Source: Proteiniclasticum sediminis (lineage in GTDB: Bacteria > Bacillota > Clostridia > Clostridiales > Clostridiaceae). Taken from it: 64,000 bases of DNA. Position 1 is the stretch's first letter. Each line of letters begins with the position of its first letter. A program made the position numbers and the translations under genes. This document shows positions 8,301 through 15,415 of this stretch, piece by piece. Under the pieces are notes generated by a model. The model saw only the letters and a list, made by a program, of their open reading frames with translations, ran no database searches and was not told the DNA's origin. The DNA lies in NCBI RefSeq assembly GCF_018128025.1, contig NZ_JAGSCS010000011.1:1-64000 (forward strand), given 5' to 3'.

Positions 8301-9455
8301 TCAGTTGACGTAGACGGTGGTTCCGTAGGGAATAGTATCATAGATGTATTTGGCGTTGGCCGTGGCCATGCGCACACAGCCTTTGGAGAGGTATTTTCCC
8401 AGCCTTCCGTCCACCACATGGCCTTCCAGGTCATAGACGATGGAGTGCATGAGATAATCCCCGTAGAACTGGGTATAATACTTGCACATCCAGTCCTCAT
8501 GATCGGGAACGATGAAGGAGAGCCCCTTCTTTTTCACAGAGAAGGTTCCCTTAATGGTGGGCGTGGAAGGTTTGCCCACGGTGACCGCAAAGTTCTTCAG
8601 GAGAGTCCATTGCCCGGCTTCCCCCTGGAAGAGATAGAGCCGGGGGATGGAGGTGTCGATCCAAAGGAGATAGGGCGTGGGGCTTTGGAGTCCTTTGCGG
8701 TCCACAAAGCTCTCTGCGGCGGAGGCGGTGACCACGGTCTCCGGGCGGGATCCCGTGTACCAGGTCTTCGTTGTGGGAGCTAGAAGGAGCTTGGCGCAGG
8801 TCTTCGCATCGGCAGTTCCGGTGATGGAAAGACCGTTTCTAAGCTGGAAGTCCTTCACTGCCCACAGGGTGGCACTGCCGAAAACACCGTCCAGGTTCAG
8901 CCGGTAATTGAAACGATTGAGGTAGATCTGGAGCGTCAGCACCTCACCCCCGGAGGATCCTTTGGCTAAGAGAGTGGAGAAAACAGGACCCGGAAAGCGG
9001 GTCTCCTCCACCGGTTCCTTGGCCAAAAGTTTCAGGAGCTTATCATCAGCGGTACCGGTAAGGGGCAGAGCCTGTCTCTTCTGAACATCCCGGACAGCCC
9101 ACTGGGTCAGGGGCCCGAAGTCGCCATCAGGAGACAGTGGATAGCCGTAAGCCACCAGTCGAAGCTGCAGGGCCTTAACGCCTTCTCCCCGGTCTCCCAA
9201 GGTGTAGATCACCGGTGGAGGGGGAGGTGTCCATCGTCCGAAGGGTTCTCCCCGATAAGGGATCACGGGATGTCGACGAAGGAGGTGCAGGGGAAGGGCT
9301 TTTGCTGACGCTTCCAGGACGGGAGTGCCCGACAGTTCCATGAGGAAATTAACAGGAGACTCCGCGAAGACAAGTACAGGGGGGCGGCTCACCAGGGACG
9401 ATAAAAGAATCAGAACCAAGAGACGGAGAATCATCCGACCTGTTCTGCCTTTCAT
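8301..9455 (-). CDS. L,D-transpeptidase with two peptidoglycan-binding domains
   Basis: A 384-residue exported enzyme. Residues 1-32 are a signal peptide or anchor. Two PG_binding_1 units follow near 90-145 and 165-220, each with LDGVFGS/PDGDFGP and AVKDFQ/AVRDVQ. The YkuD catalytic domain covers about 255-384, with MHSIVYD and the active-site SKGCVRMA at 357-364 (Cys360). It would make 3-3 cross-links in peptidoglycan or attach wall components outside the membrane. The start is ATG 9455, with GGAGG 8 nt upstream; the more distal in-frame ATGs overlap that site. Confidence 0.92.
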   Translation of the reverse strand: MKGRTGRMILRLLVLILLSSLVSRPPVLVFAESPVNFLMELSGTPVLEASAKALPLHLLRRHPVIPYRGEPFGRWTPPPPPVIYTLGDRGEGVKALQLRLVAYGYPLSPDGDFGPLTQWAVRDVQKRQALPLTGTADDKLLKLLAKEPVEETRFPGPVFSTLLAKGSSGGEVLTLQIYLNRFNYRLNLDGVFGSATLWAVKDFQLRNGLSITGTADAKTCAKLLLAPTTKTWYTGSRPETVVTASAAESFVDRKGLQSPTPYLLWIDTSIPRLYLFQGEAGQWTLLKNFAVTVGKPSTPTIKGTFSVKKKGLSFIVPDHEDWMCKYYTQFYGDYLMHSIVYDLEGHVVDGRLGKYLSKGCVRMATANAKYIYDTIPYGTTVYVN

Positions 9456-9622
9456 GATCATCACCTCCAGGCGCATTCCCGTGAATTGCTGAAGTAAAAA
9501 TCCATCGATCTTTGCTGGTTCCTTTCACCCTCATTGGAGGAGATGAGCCGGAATTTTGGATGACATTATGGTAAAAACCCGGGATCATCCCCCCGGGAAA
9601 AGGGGGAATCTTTGCTCTACGA

Positions 9623-9668
9623 AAAAAGCCGGGAAGGATCATCCGCTTGGGATCCTTTCCGGCTTTTA
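9623..9668 (-). terminator. Terminator of the repeat-peptide gene
   Basis: On the minus strand AAAAGCCGGAAAGGATCC pairs with GGATCCTTCCCGGCTTTT (bulged) followed by TTC, 45 nt after the stop of the gene at 9713. Confidence 0.8.
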
Positions 9669-9712
9669 GGCTATGGGCTAGCCTGATTTATGATTGCTGA
9701 GGAACCTAAGCC

Positions 9713-10006
9713 TTACTTGGCAGCTCCGGTATAGGCTTCAAAAAAGCTCAAGGTGGAAGGCTTGGCATTTCCGGTGTAACCGGTGAAGAAGTCCTGGGAT
9801 TCCGCCGTGCGGTTTGCACCAGTGTAGCTGGTGAAGAAATCCTGGAATTCGGCTTTGCCTGCGCCCGTATAGCTGGTGAAGAAGTCGGTATCCTTGGCCG
9901 TGTATCCTCCGGTGTAGCTGGTGAAAAAGTCGTTGCTGCTGGTCAGCGCAGAATCAAAGGTTTCTTCAGCGTTGATCTCGTGGCCGGTGGTGGTAACAAA
10001 TTTCAT
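9713..10006 (-). CDS. Five-repeat FFxxYTG peptide, candidate RiPP precursor
   Basis: A 97-residue protein of no recognised family. Residues 1-25 are a polar leader-like segment without a signal peptide. Five near-identical units follow at 26-33, 41-48, 56-63 (all DFFTSYTG), 72-79 (DFFTGYTG) and 87-94 (SFFEAYTG), spaced 15-16 residues apart by variable linkers rich in Ala, Lys, Thr and Gln. There are no cysteines. AAGGATGG lies about 8 nt before ATG 10006. The gene has its own promoter, a leader of roughly 110 nt and its own terminator, so it is a dedicated transcript. Tandem conserved cores behind a variable leader are typical of modified ribosomal peptides, but no modifying enzyme, protease or transporter for one is adjacent. 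A structural or surface role is also possible. Confidence 0.8.
   Translation of the reverse strand: MKFVTTTGHEINAEETFDSALTSSNDFFTSYTGGYTAKDTDFFTSYTGAGKAEFQDFFTSYTGANRTAESQDFFTGYTGNAKPSTLSFFEAYTGAAK
9725..9931 (-). repeat. Five coding repeats of an 8-residue unit
   Basis: Units on the minus strand occupy 9908-9931, 9863-9886, 9818-9841, 9770-9793 and 9725-9748. Third-codon positions differ between copies while the peptide is kept, which suggests selection on the protein rather than recent DNA duplication. Confidence 0.85.
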
Positions 10007-10119
10007 AATAATCCATCCTTTTTTCTTTTGTTTTGTGTCAGGTTGGAAAATTCCGAAGCCATCGGAGGTGCCTTGGTGCCCATCTTGCTGTCGGTGATGG
10101 GGGGGTTCTCTAACTTGCA
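10007..10119 (-). promoter_or_regulatory. Long 5' leader of the repeat-peptide mRNA
   Basis: About 110 nt separate the expected transcription start from the ATG. Read on the minus strand it holds CCCATC...GATGGG and TCCGA-TGGCT-TCGGA as possible hairpins, then a purine-rich Shine-Dalgarno region. No known riboswitch class was recognised. Confidence 0.35.
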
Positions 10120-10125
10120 ATTTGC

Positions 10126-10153
10126 ATTATAGACCTCTCACAAAAAGTTTCAA
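10126..10153 (-). promoter_or_regulatory. Sigma-70-type promoter of the repeat-peptide gene
   Basis: Minus-strand TTGAAA (10148-10153), 16-nt spacer, TATAAT (10126-10131). This is one of the best consensus promoters in the window. Confidence 0.75.
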
Positions 10154-10267
10154 GGACACGAAAACGGTTTATTAAAAGTTTAACAATATTTAAGGATTAT
10201 GTCATTTCAAGGGAAAAGGCGGGAAAAGGCCTGGTACCGTCATGAGGACGATATCAGGACTTTAGGA

Positions 10268-10693
10268 TTAGAAAGCGCTCACCTCGCCGGTGAGTTTGTG
10301 GATCAGATCCTTCACCTGAGGATGCTGATGGGCAAGGAGAGGACCGTCCCCATGTTCATAGTCCGCATCCACATAGCCCGGGGCAATGGTTTTCCCCAGG
10401 AGAGCCAGCTCTCCTCCCGAGACCAGGCGAGCCCCTTGCCAGACACCGGCAGGAACCACGTGCTGCGGAGTCTCTCCTTTGGAGATGTCCGCCCCCAGTC
10501 GGGTGATCCGGTGGGAGCCATCGGGAAATAGTTCCAAAAGCTCCACAGGATGGCCCAGGTAGAAATGAAACACCTCATCCGTGGGAAGCCGATGCATGTG
10601 GGAGAAGGAATCCTTGGTGAGCAGATAGTAGATGGCCGTGGAAGCGGGTTTTCCTCCGATAACCGCTTTGCTCACATACGTCAGCTTGGCCAT
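10268..10693 (-). CDS. Cupin protein (DUF985 family) with displaced N-terminus
   Basis: A 141-residue reading frame matching the cupin_5/DUF985 family: STAIYYLL near 18-25, HMHRLPTDEVFHFYLG, VVPAGVWQGARL and a GKTIAPGY segment give the double-stranded beta-helix with metal-binding His/Glu positions. Family members usually run about 160-170 residues with a conserved P..EGG element before the first strand. Here the same frame upstream of ATG 10693 reads EPLTSQGG but has no start, while a strong start (AGGAGGAG before ATG 10764) opens another frame that stops at 10708. Adding one base to the G4 run at 10711-10714 would join them into about 165 residues. Either a real frameshift, a variable homopolymer, a sequencing error, or coupled re-initiation at 10693. 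Catalytic role of the family is not established. Confidence 0.75.
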   Translation of the reverse strand: MAKLTYVSKAVIGGKPASTAIYYLLTKDSFSHMHRLPTDEVFHFYLGHPVELLELFPDGSHRITRLGADISKGETPQHVVPAGVWQGARLVSGGELALLGKTIAPGYVDADYEHGDGPLLAHQHPQVKDLIHKLTGEVSAF

Positions 10694-10707
10694 GCCTCCC
10701 TGGCTTG

Positions 10708-10764
10708 TCAGGGGTTCTTGGACAGTTCTTCCACTTCTTCTTTGGTGAACAGCTTCTTACTCAT
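10708..10764 (-). pseudogene. Out-of-frame N-terminal fragment upstream of the cupin gene
   Basis: An 18-codon frame starting with a strong ribosome site and encoding MSKKLFTKEEVEELSKNP, then TGA. One extra base in the adjacent homopolymer fuses it to the cupin frame. Its sequence also resembles the N-terminus of helix-turn-helix proteins of clostridial IS3-type elements, so an IS scar is the alternative reading. Confidence 0.5.
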
Positions 10765-10913
10765 CTCGTCTCCTCCTGAATCCTTATTTGATATTCTTTC
10801 AGTATAACAAAATTACCCTATAGTGTAGCTACCTTTTTAGGGGGGTCTATACATAAGGTACATTTTAACGAAGGCAATCTTTTTTTCTTTAGTTCAGCGT
10901 ACTGATGGAAAGA

Positions 10914-12086
10914 CTAATTCTTGCTGAGGAAAGTCAGGGCATACTCTGCATAGAGGGCGCTGCCGCCGATGAGGGCATCCTCATCAATATCAAAATTCTC
11001 GTTGTGGTGGGCAAAGTCGGTTTTCTTCGCAGCGTTCTTCGTTCCGATGAAGGCGAAGCAGCCGGGCTTTTCGTTGAGGAAGTAGGCGAAGTCCTCACCT
11101 CCGGTGGTTTTCTCCAGCTTGACGATATTGTCCGCACCGTGGGTCTTCAGGGCAGCCTCATAGGCCAGGGCAGAAGATGCTTCCTCGTTGATCAATGGAG
11201 GCGTCACATAGGAGTATTCCAGGGTCGCTTCGCAGCGATACATGGCGGCTGTGCTCTCCACCACACGACGGATGGAGTCTTCAATGGTTCCGGCAATTTC
11301 CCGGGAGAAATAGCGGACGGTTCCTTCCAGCTCGGCGGATCCGGCAATGACGTTAAAGCGGTTTCCGCTGTGGATGGAGCCCACGGAAATGACTAAAGGT
11401 TCCAGAGGGCTGTATTCCCGGCTCACCAGGGTCTGGAGGTTGAGGACCATGGCCGAGGCCACGACCACGGCATCCAGGGTCTGATGGGGCATAGAGCCAT
11501 GCCCGGATTTTCCGGTGATGTTGATTTTGAAGATGTCCGCAGCGGCCATTCTTGGACCAGCTTCCACGGAGACTTTTCCAGCCTCCAGTCCGGACCAGAC
11601 ATGGGCACCAAAGAAGTTGTCGACTTTGCTGTACCAGTCTCCCGCAGCCATGAGGGCTTTGGCGCCGGCGGCCACTTCCTCCGCTGGCTGGAAGACGAGC
11701 TTTACGGTTCCGTCAAAGGTGTCCTTCATGTCGTTGAGGATCTGGGCAGCGCCGAGCAAAATCGCCGTGTGGGCATCATGGCCACAGGCATGCATTTTGC
11801 CATGGGTTTGGGATTTGTAGGGAACGTCGTTTTTCTGGGTGACATTTAAGGCATCCATATCGCTGCGTAGCGCCACGGTCTTTCCGGGGCCACGGCCTTC
11901 GATGGTGGCCACGAGGCCCGTTTCGGTGAGCCGCTCATAGGGCACGCCGATTTTCTCCAGTTCCTTTGCCACAAAGTTTGTGGTTTCGAACTCCTCCAGG
12001 CTAAGTTCCGGATGCATGTGGAAGTGTCTACGCATAGCGATGACATAGTCATTATATTTTGCAGCATTTTCTTGAATGTTCAACAT
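10914..12086 (-). CDS. M20D-family amidohydrolase
   Basis: A 390-residue zinc hydrolase of the M20D group (hippurate hydrolase, N-acyl-amino-acid amidohydrolase, IAA-amino-acid hydrolase). Metal and catalytic motifs are HACGHDAHT at 99-107, FQPAEEVAAGA near 131-141, GKSGHGSMPH for the lid domain and HHNENFDIDE near the C-terminus. AGGAGGT lies 5 nt before the start. It is the second gene of an operon whose first gene is the membrane protein at 12116-13300 (29-nt gap), so the pair probably imports and hydrolyses an N-acylated amino acid or small peptide. The precise substrate is inference only. Confidence 0.92.
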   Translation of the reverse strand: MLNIQENAAKYNDYVIAMRRHFHMHPELSLEEFETTNFVAKELEKIGVPYERLTETGLVATIEGRGPGKTVALRSDMDALNVTQKNDVPYKSQTHGKMHACGHDAHTAILLGAAQILNDMKDTFDGTVKLVFQPAEEVAAGAKALMAAGDWYSKVDNFFGAHVWSGLEAGKVSVEAGPRMAAADIFKINITGKSGHGSMPHQTLDAVVVASAMVLNLQTLVSREYSPLEPLVISVGSIHSGNRFNVIAGSAELEGTVRYFSREIAGTIEDSIRRVVESTAAMYRCEATLEYSYVTPPLINEEASSALAYEAALKTHGADNIVKLEKTTGGEDFAYFLNEKPGCFAFIGTKNAAKKTDFAHHNENFDIDEDALIGGSALYAEYALTFLSKN

Positions 12087-12115
12087 GAGGTACCTCCTAA
12101 AATAGATGAGTTATC

Positions 12116-13300
12116 TTAAAGCAGCGGAGCAAGGATTCCCGCCAGCACCACGGAAGCGATGGAGACGGTGATAAAACCGGCCACCAGCATCTTGGGCATG
12201 ATCGCATCAACGATGGCTGCGACTTCTTCGCTGTTCTCGCCTGTGGCTACAGCCACTTCATTGGAGATGATGTAGGTTCCAGGGAAGCCGAAGAGGGCAG
12301 ATGCGCCGATGGCTACGGCCAGGTAAGGGGAAACCTTCAGGATCTTTCCCGCGAGGAAGCTGAAGATGATGATGCCGACGGAACCGATGACGAGGCTCAG
12401 GACGATGGTGCTGAGAAGCTCCAGGACGATTTGGGGTGTAGCCTTGGAGAGATTGGAGAAGATGACGGCCATGAGGGCTACCATGGCAAAACCGAAGGCG
12501 TTGGCCTCCTTCAGCACTTCCCGGTCCAGGAATCCCGTTTCTGCGGCAAGGATTCCAAAGAGTAAAGAGAGGATGTTCTTGTCCAGAAGATTGAAGCCCA
12601 CCAGTTCCATGGTTTTAGCGGAGACGAAGGTGGCAAGAAGAGCTACCACAGCGGCCTTGGCCAGATAGAGATTCTCGGAGGCGTACTTGGCGGCCACGGG
12701 CTTGAAGAACTTGGGTTTGGCTTCAGCCACCTGAACGCTGGATTTTTCCGATGCCAGTTCTCCGCTGCGCAGCTTTTTCAGTACATGCTTCGCTTCGATC
12801 TTCAGACAGAAGGAGGCGATAGGATAGCCCACGAAGCCCTGGACAACAACCAGAAGGGTAGCAAGAACCGCATAGCTTTCATTGCCGATGGCTCTGGCCG
12901 CATCGGCCATCTGAATGCCGGCAATGACACCACCGGCGATGGGAGGAGCGGCAATGATGGCGGCTTCTCGGCCAATGATGGGCGCGCCGATGACGAGGAG
13001 GGCAATAACGATACCCACGATGGCCGCAATGGCAACGACCACGGTCTTCCACTGCTCCTTCAGCTGCTTGAAGTTCAGCATGGTGCCCATGTGGACGAGA
13101 AGGAGGGTAATGAGAAGTCCGCCGATCCCCTGCAGCTTGGACGTCTCAAAGAGCGTAGTGGGAACGCCGATCCAAAACCCGATGAGGAAAATCACCGAGC
13201 AGGTAAAGAGCATGGACACGATACTTTTGGTTTTCACCGAGATAAAGTCGCCGATGGAGTAGACCACCAGGATGAAGGTTAATGAGATGATTGCTTCCAT
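12116..13300 (-). CDS. Multi-pass membrane transporter (possibly DUF3100 family)
   Basis: A 394-residue very hydrophobic protein with roughly ten helices and an internal soluble loop near residues 195-230 (KKLRSGELASEKSSVQ). The sequence has two halves rich in GG/AP motifs such as APPIAGGVIAGIQM, as in secondary carriers. I recall such proteins next to M20 amidohydrolases in Clostridia and tentatively place it in DUF3100. The start is ATG 13300 with AAGGGG about 8 nt upstream; the reading frame extends 28 codons further without a ribosome site. The partner amidohydrolase is co-transcribed downstream. Function as an uptake carrier for the amidohydrolase substrate is inferred. Confidence 0.7.
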   Translation of the reverse strand: MEAIISLTFILVVYSIGDFISVKTKSIVSMLFTCSVIFLIGFWIGVPTTLFETSKLQGIGGLLITLLLVHMGTMLNFKQLKEQWKTVVVAIAAIVGIVIALLVIGAPIIGREAAIIAAPPIAGGVIAGIQMADAARAIGNESYAVLATLLVVVQGFVGYPIASFCLKIEAKHVLKKLRSGELASEKSSVQVAEAKPKFFKPVAAKYASENLYLAKAAVVALLATFVSAKTMELVGFNLLDKNILSLLFGILAAETGFLDREVLKEANAFGFAMVALMAVIFSNLSKATPQIVLELLSTIVLSLVIGSVGIIIFSFLAGKILKVSPYLAVAIGASALFGFPGTYIISNEVAVATGENSEEVAAIVDAIMPKMLVAGFITVSIASVVLAGILAPLL

Positions 13301-13321
13301 TTTGTTTCCCCTTTTCGTATA

Positions 13322-13350
13322 AAAATATAAAGCACAAAAAATTGTGTTAA
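13322..13350 (-). promoter_or_regulatory. Probable promoter with palindrome for the transporter-M20 operon
   Basis: Minus-strand TTAACA (13345-13350), 17-nt spacer, weak TATTTT (13322-13327). The palindrome CACAAAAAATTGTG at 13333-13346 lies in the spacer and could be an operator. Confidence 0.4.
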
Positions 13351-13715
13351 AGGCCATAATACCCCAGGATTTTGCCAGTGTCAAAGGAAAAAGGGAAAAG
13401 AATAAATTGGTTCAACAAGAAAAGGGCCAAAATATCAATAAATCAGCAAAATCAACTCAATAGTTTGAAGATCAAATCGTTTCCAGTTTTTGTGGAGCGG
13501 ATGGAAATTGCGAAACTCTCGAATTTTTCACAATTATTCGGGGAAGAACGAGTTCAGGTTGACTGGAGTTATTTCATTGGGAGTCAGGTGACTCTCCGGG
13601 GAACTGTTGCCAAAGGGCATGTCCTCCCTACCGAGTAGTGGCCAGATTTCCTCGTGAGCTAGAAAGATACTTGAAAAAGAGTTTAAGAAGGTGTTCTTTG
13701 CAGGAGCAGTGAACG
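13351..13715. other. Intergenic stretch without a supported gene
   Basis: A+T-rich DNA between the transporter promoter and the next terminator. An 88-codon frame at 13372-13638 has no ribosome site and no recognisable protein features. Confidence 0.4.
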
Positions 13716-13749
13716 AAAAAAGACCCACACCAAAATGAGGTGCAGGTCC
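13716..13749 (-). terminator. Terminator of the flavin-reductase-like gene
   Basis: Minus strand GACCTGCACC...GGTGTGGGTC followed by TTTTTT, about 90 nt past the stop at 13836. Confidence 0.75.
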
Positions 13750-13835
13750 GGACTAATCGAAGAGTCAAGTCATGGGGAGAATGCAAATTCTTGAGAATGT
13801 ATGATTCGGGAGAGAAATAGTCTTGGCTGGAGGTC

Positions 13836-14267
13836 TTATCCCAGCACCAGGTGCTGAAGATCATTGACTCCATCCAGATAGAGGAACCGTGCTGCCGCCA
13901 CTTCCACAATGCAGGCATCGCGGTTTTTCGCGATGGTGCCCAGACTGGGGTGACGCGTGACCATTTCCTCCATGATCGTCATGGTTTCCGGGGTATCGTC
14001 CAGAATTCTGGCCAGGCCATAGACAGTGAGGGCCTTCACCTGCTGCTCATGATCGGTCCTTCGGGTATCGATGAGCAGGCTGACTTGGGGGTTTTCCGTG
14101 ATATTCTGATGCTTCAGGCTGCCCCTTAAGGTGATCAAGTAAAGCTTGGTTCCATCATCCTGGGGGAGGTAGAGCATGAGGGAGCTGTTGGGGGCATTGT
14201 CTTTGCTGGTGGATAATACACAGAACGTATTCTCTTTGATCATGGTCTTGCAGGCTTCGAGATTCAT
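13836..14267 (-). CDS. Pyridoxamine 5'-phosphate oxidase-like flavin protein
   Basis: A 143-residue single-domain protein of the PNPOx-like split-barrel superfamily, which binds FMN, F420 or heme. Visible are VLSTSKDNAPNSSLMLYLPQDDGTKLYLIT for the first strands and HQNITENPQVSLLIDTRR, the usual R/K.xNL.xNPxVS pattern. GGAGGG is 6 nt before ATG 14267 and directly touches the alternative ATG 14273, so 14267 is chosen. It is transcribed alone. True pyridoxamine oxidase activity is unlikely at this length; a general flavin-dependent stress or detoxification function is the usual guess. Confidence 0.85.
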   Translation of the reverse strand: MNLEACKTMIKENTFCVLSTSKDNAPNSSLMLYLPQDDGTKLYLITLRGSLKHQNITENPQVSLLIDTRRTDHEQQVKALTVYGLARILDDTPETMTIMEEMVTRHPSLGTIAKNRDACIVEVAAARFLYLDGVNDLQHLVLG

Positions 14268-14436
14268 CTTCATCCCTCCAGTGGTTCATCTTGATTTCAG
14301 TATACCATGAAAGTTAAGGGGAAGAGATGAATGACATCATGCCGAGATAGCGAAAGTACTGTCAAAAAAAGCCCTGTACGTGGCATATCATTAATGAATC
14401 TTTCAGGGCGTCAATGTTTTTTGGAATTTTGCCTTA

Positions 14437-14465
14437 TTGTCCATCATTCGATGATTTGCTATACT
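14437..14465 (+). promoter_or_regulatory. Promoter of the DUF1508 gene
   Basis: TTGTCC, 17-nt spacer, TATACT, about 65 nt before the start codon. Confidence 0.65.
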
Positions 14466-14530
14466 TATAAATAGAAAGAAAATTCAATCGAAACCGCTTT
14501 TCACCGCATTACAATTTTAAGGAGGGTATT

Positions 14531-14896
14531 ATGGCATCGAAATTTGTTGTGAAGGAAACGAAAACAGGCTTGAAGTTCGATCTGCTGGCTACCAATGGCC
14601 AAGTCATTGCCACATCCGAGGTTTATTCCTCCAAAGCAGCGGTCCAGAATGGAATTCAAAGCGTGAAGAACAATGCTCCGGTTTCGGAACTGGAAGATCA
14701 GACAGCGGAGGGCTTCAGCGTCATGAAGAACCCGAAGTTTGAAGTCTACAAGGATCATGCCGGGGAATTCAGATTCCGGCTGAAGGCCAAGAACGGCCAG
14801 GTCATCGCCACCAGTGAAGGCTATAAGACCAAGGCTTCCTGCGTAAACGGGGTGGAGTCCGTCAAGAAGAATGCCCCGGAAGCTGCCGTAGAATAG
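14531..14896 (+). CDS. YegP-like DUF1508 tandem protein
   Basis: A 121-residue protein made of two DUF1508 units. The identical stretch NGQVIATSE occurs at residues 22-30 and 88-96, each followed by a helix (AAVQNGIQSVKNNAP and ASCVNGVESVKKNAP). This matches the YegP-type duplicated fold. AAGGAGGG precedes the ATG at good spacing, and promoter and terminator flank the gene, so it is a monocistronic, probably well expressed small protein. The molecular role of DUF1508 is not established. Confidence 0.9.
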   Translation: MASKFVVKETKTGLKFDLLATNGQVIATSEVYSSKAAVQNGIQSVKNNAPVSELEDQTAEGFSVMKNPKFEVYKDHAGEFRFRLKAKNGQVIATSEGYKTKASCVNGVESVKKNAPEAAVE

Positions 14897-14927
14897 CAGA
14901 GGATCAATTTTTCCTGAAATAATAAAG

Positions 14928-14965
14928 TCCACCTGATGTGTTCGATGACACTTCAGGTGGATTTC
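14928..14965. terminator. Terminator between convergent DUF1508 and MGMT-like genes
   Basis: TCCACCTGA-TGTG and CACTTCAGGTGGA form a stem; T-rich on both sides, so it may serve both directions. Confidence 0.7.
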
Positions 14966-15046
14966 TCATGGCTTAGCATAGAAAATATGAAGTACTTTGG
15001 AGTATACCTCTACCTCATCGAAAGTTGGAGTCGACACGGAGGTTCT

Positions 15047-15355
15047 TTAGGAGTCCCATTGGCAGAGTTTCAATGCCACGTGGTACTCATCCTTCATGGG
15101 CACACCTTCGCTGGTCAAGAGCTGCCGCTGCTCTGTCCATCCGGGGACCAGTCTGCCGGCATGATTCACCACCCGATGGCAAGGGTAGCGTCCATAATAC
15201 TCGGACATGCTGAGGACCTTCCCCACAAGTCGAGCATTCTTTTCGCGCCCGATTAGCCGTGCAATTTGGCCGTAGGTGGCCACCTTGCCCTGGGGGATTT
15301 CCTCCACCACAGACAGGATCTCATAAATCAGATTTTCATCGAGAATTCGGTTCAT
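15047..15355 (-). CDS. MGMT-type DNA alkyl-repair domain protein
   Basis: A 102-residue protein equal to the C-terminal DNA-binding/catalytic domain of O6-methylguanine-DNA methyltransferase, without the N-terminal domain. IPQGKVATYGQIARLIG forms the helix-turn-helix, and YPCHRVVNHAG at 57-67 carries the acceptor Cys59. Because the PCHR motif is intact it differs from alkyltransferase-like proteins that have Trp instead of Cys. GAGGTG is 6 nt before ATG 15355. It either removes alkyl groups from DNA itself or flags lesions for repair. It is transcribed alone. Confidence 0.88.
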   Translation of the reverse strand: MNRILDENLIYEILSVVEEIPQGKVATYGQIARLIGREKNARLVGKVLSMSEYYGRYPCHRVVNHAGRLVPGWTEQRQLLTSEGVPMKDEYHVALKLCQWDS

Positions 15356-15415
15356 CATCTTCACCTCAAGAAGGGCTATTAAAGATTGCTCCGTTATTTT
15401 TCGGGAAATGGGGAC

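Noticed and set aside
9725-9931. CRISPR-like spacing of repeats
   Set aside because: The repeats are in frame within a gene with diverging synonymous sites and short coding linkers.
10708-10764. Intact IS3-type transposase start
   Set aside because: Only 18 codons are present, with no transposase, inverted repeats or target duplication.
13372-13638. 88-codon open frame between divergent units
   Set aside because: No ribosome site, no recognisable protein features and it lies across the transporter promoter region.
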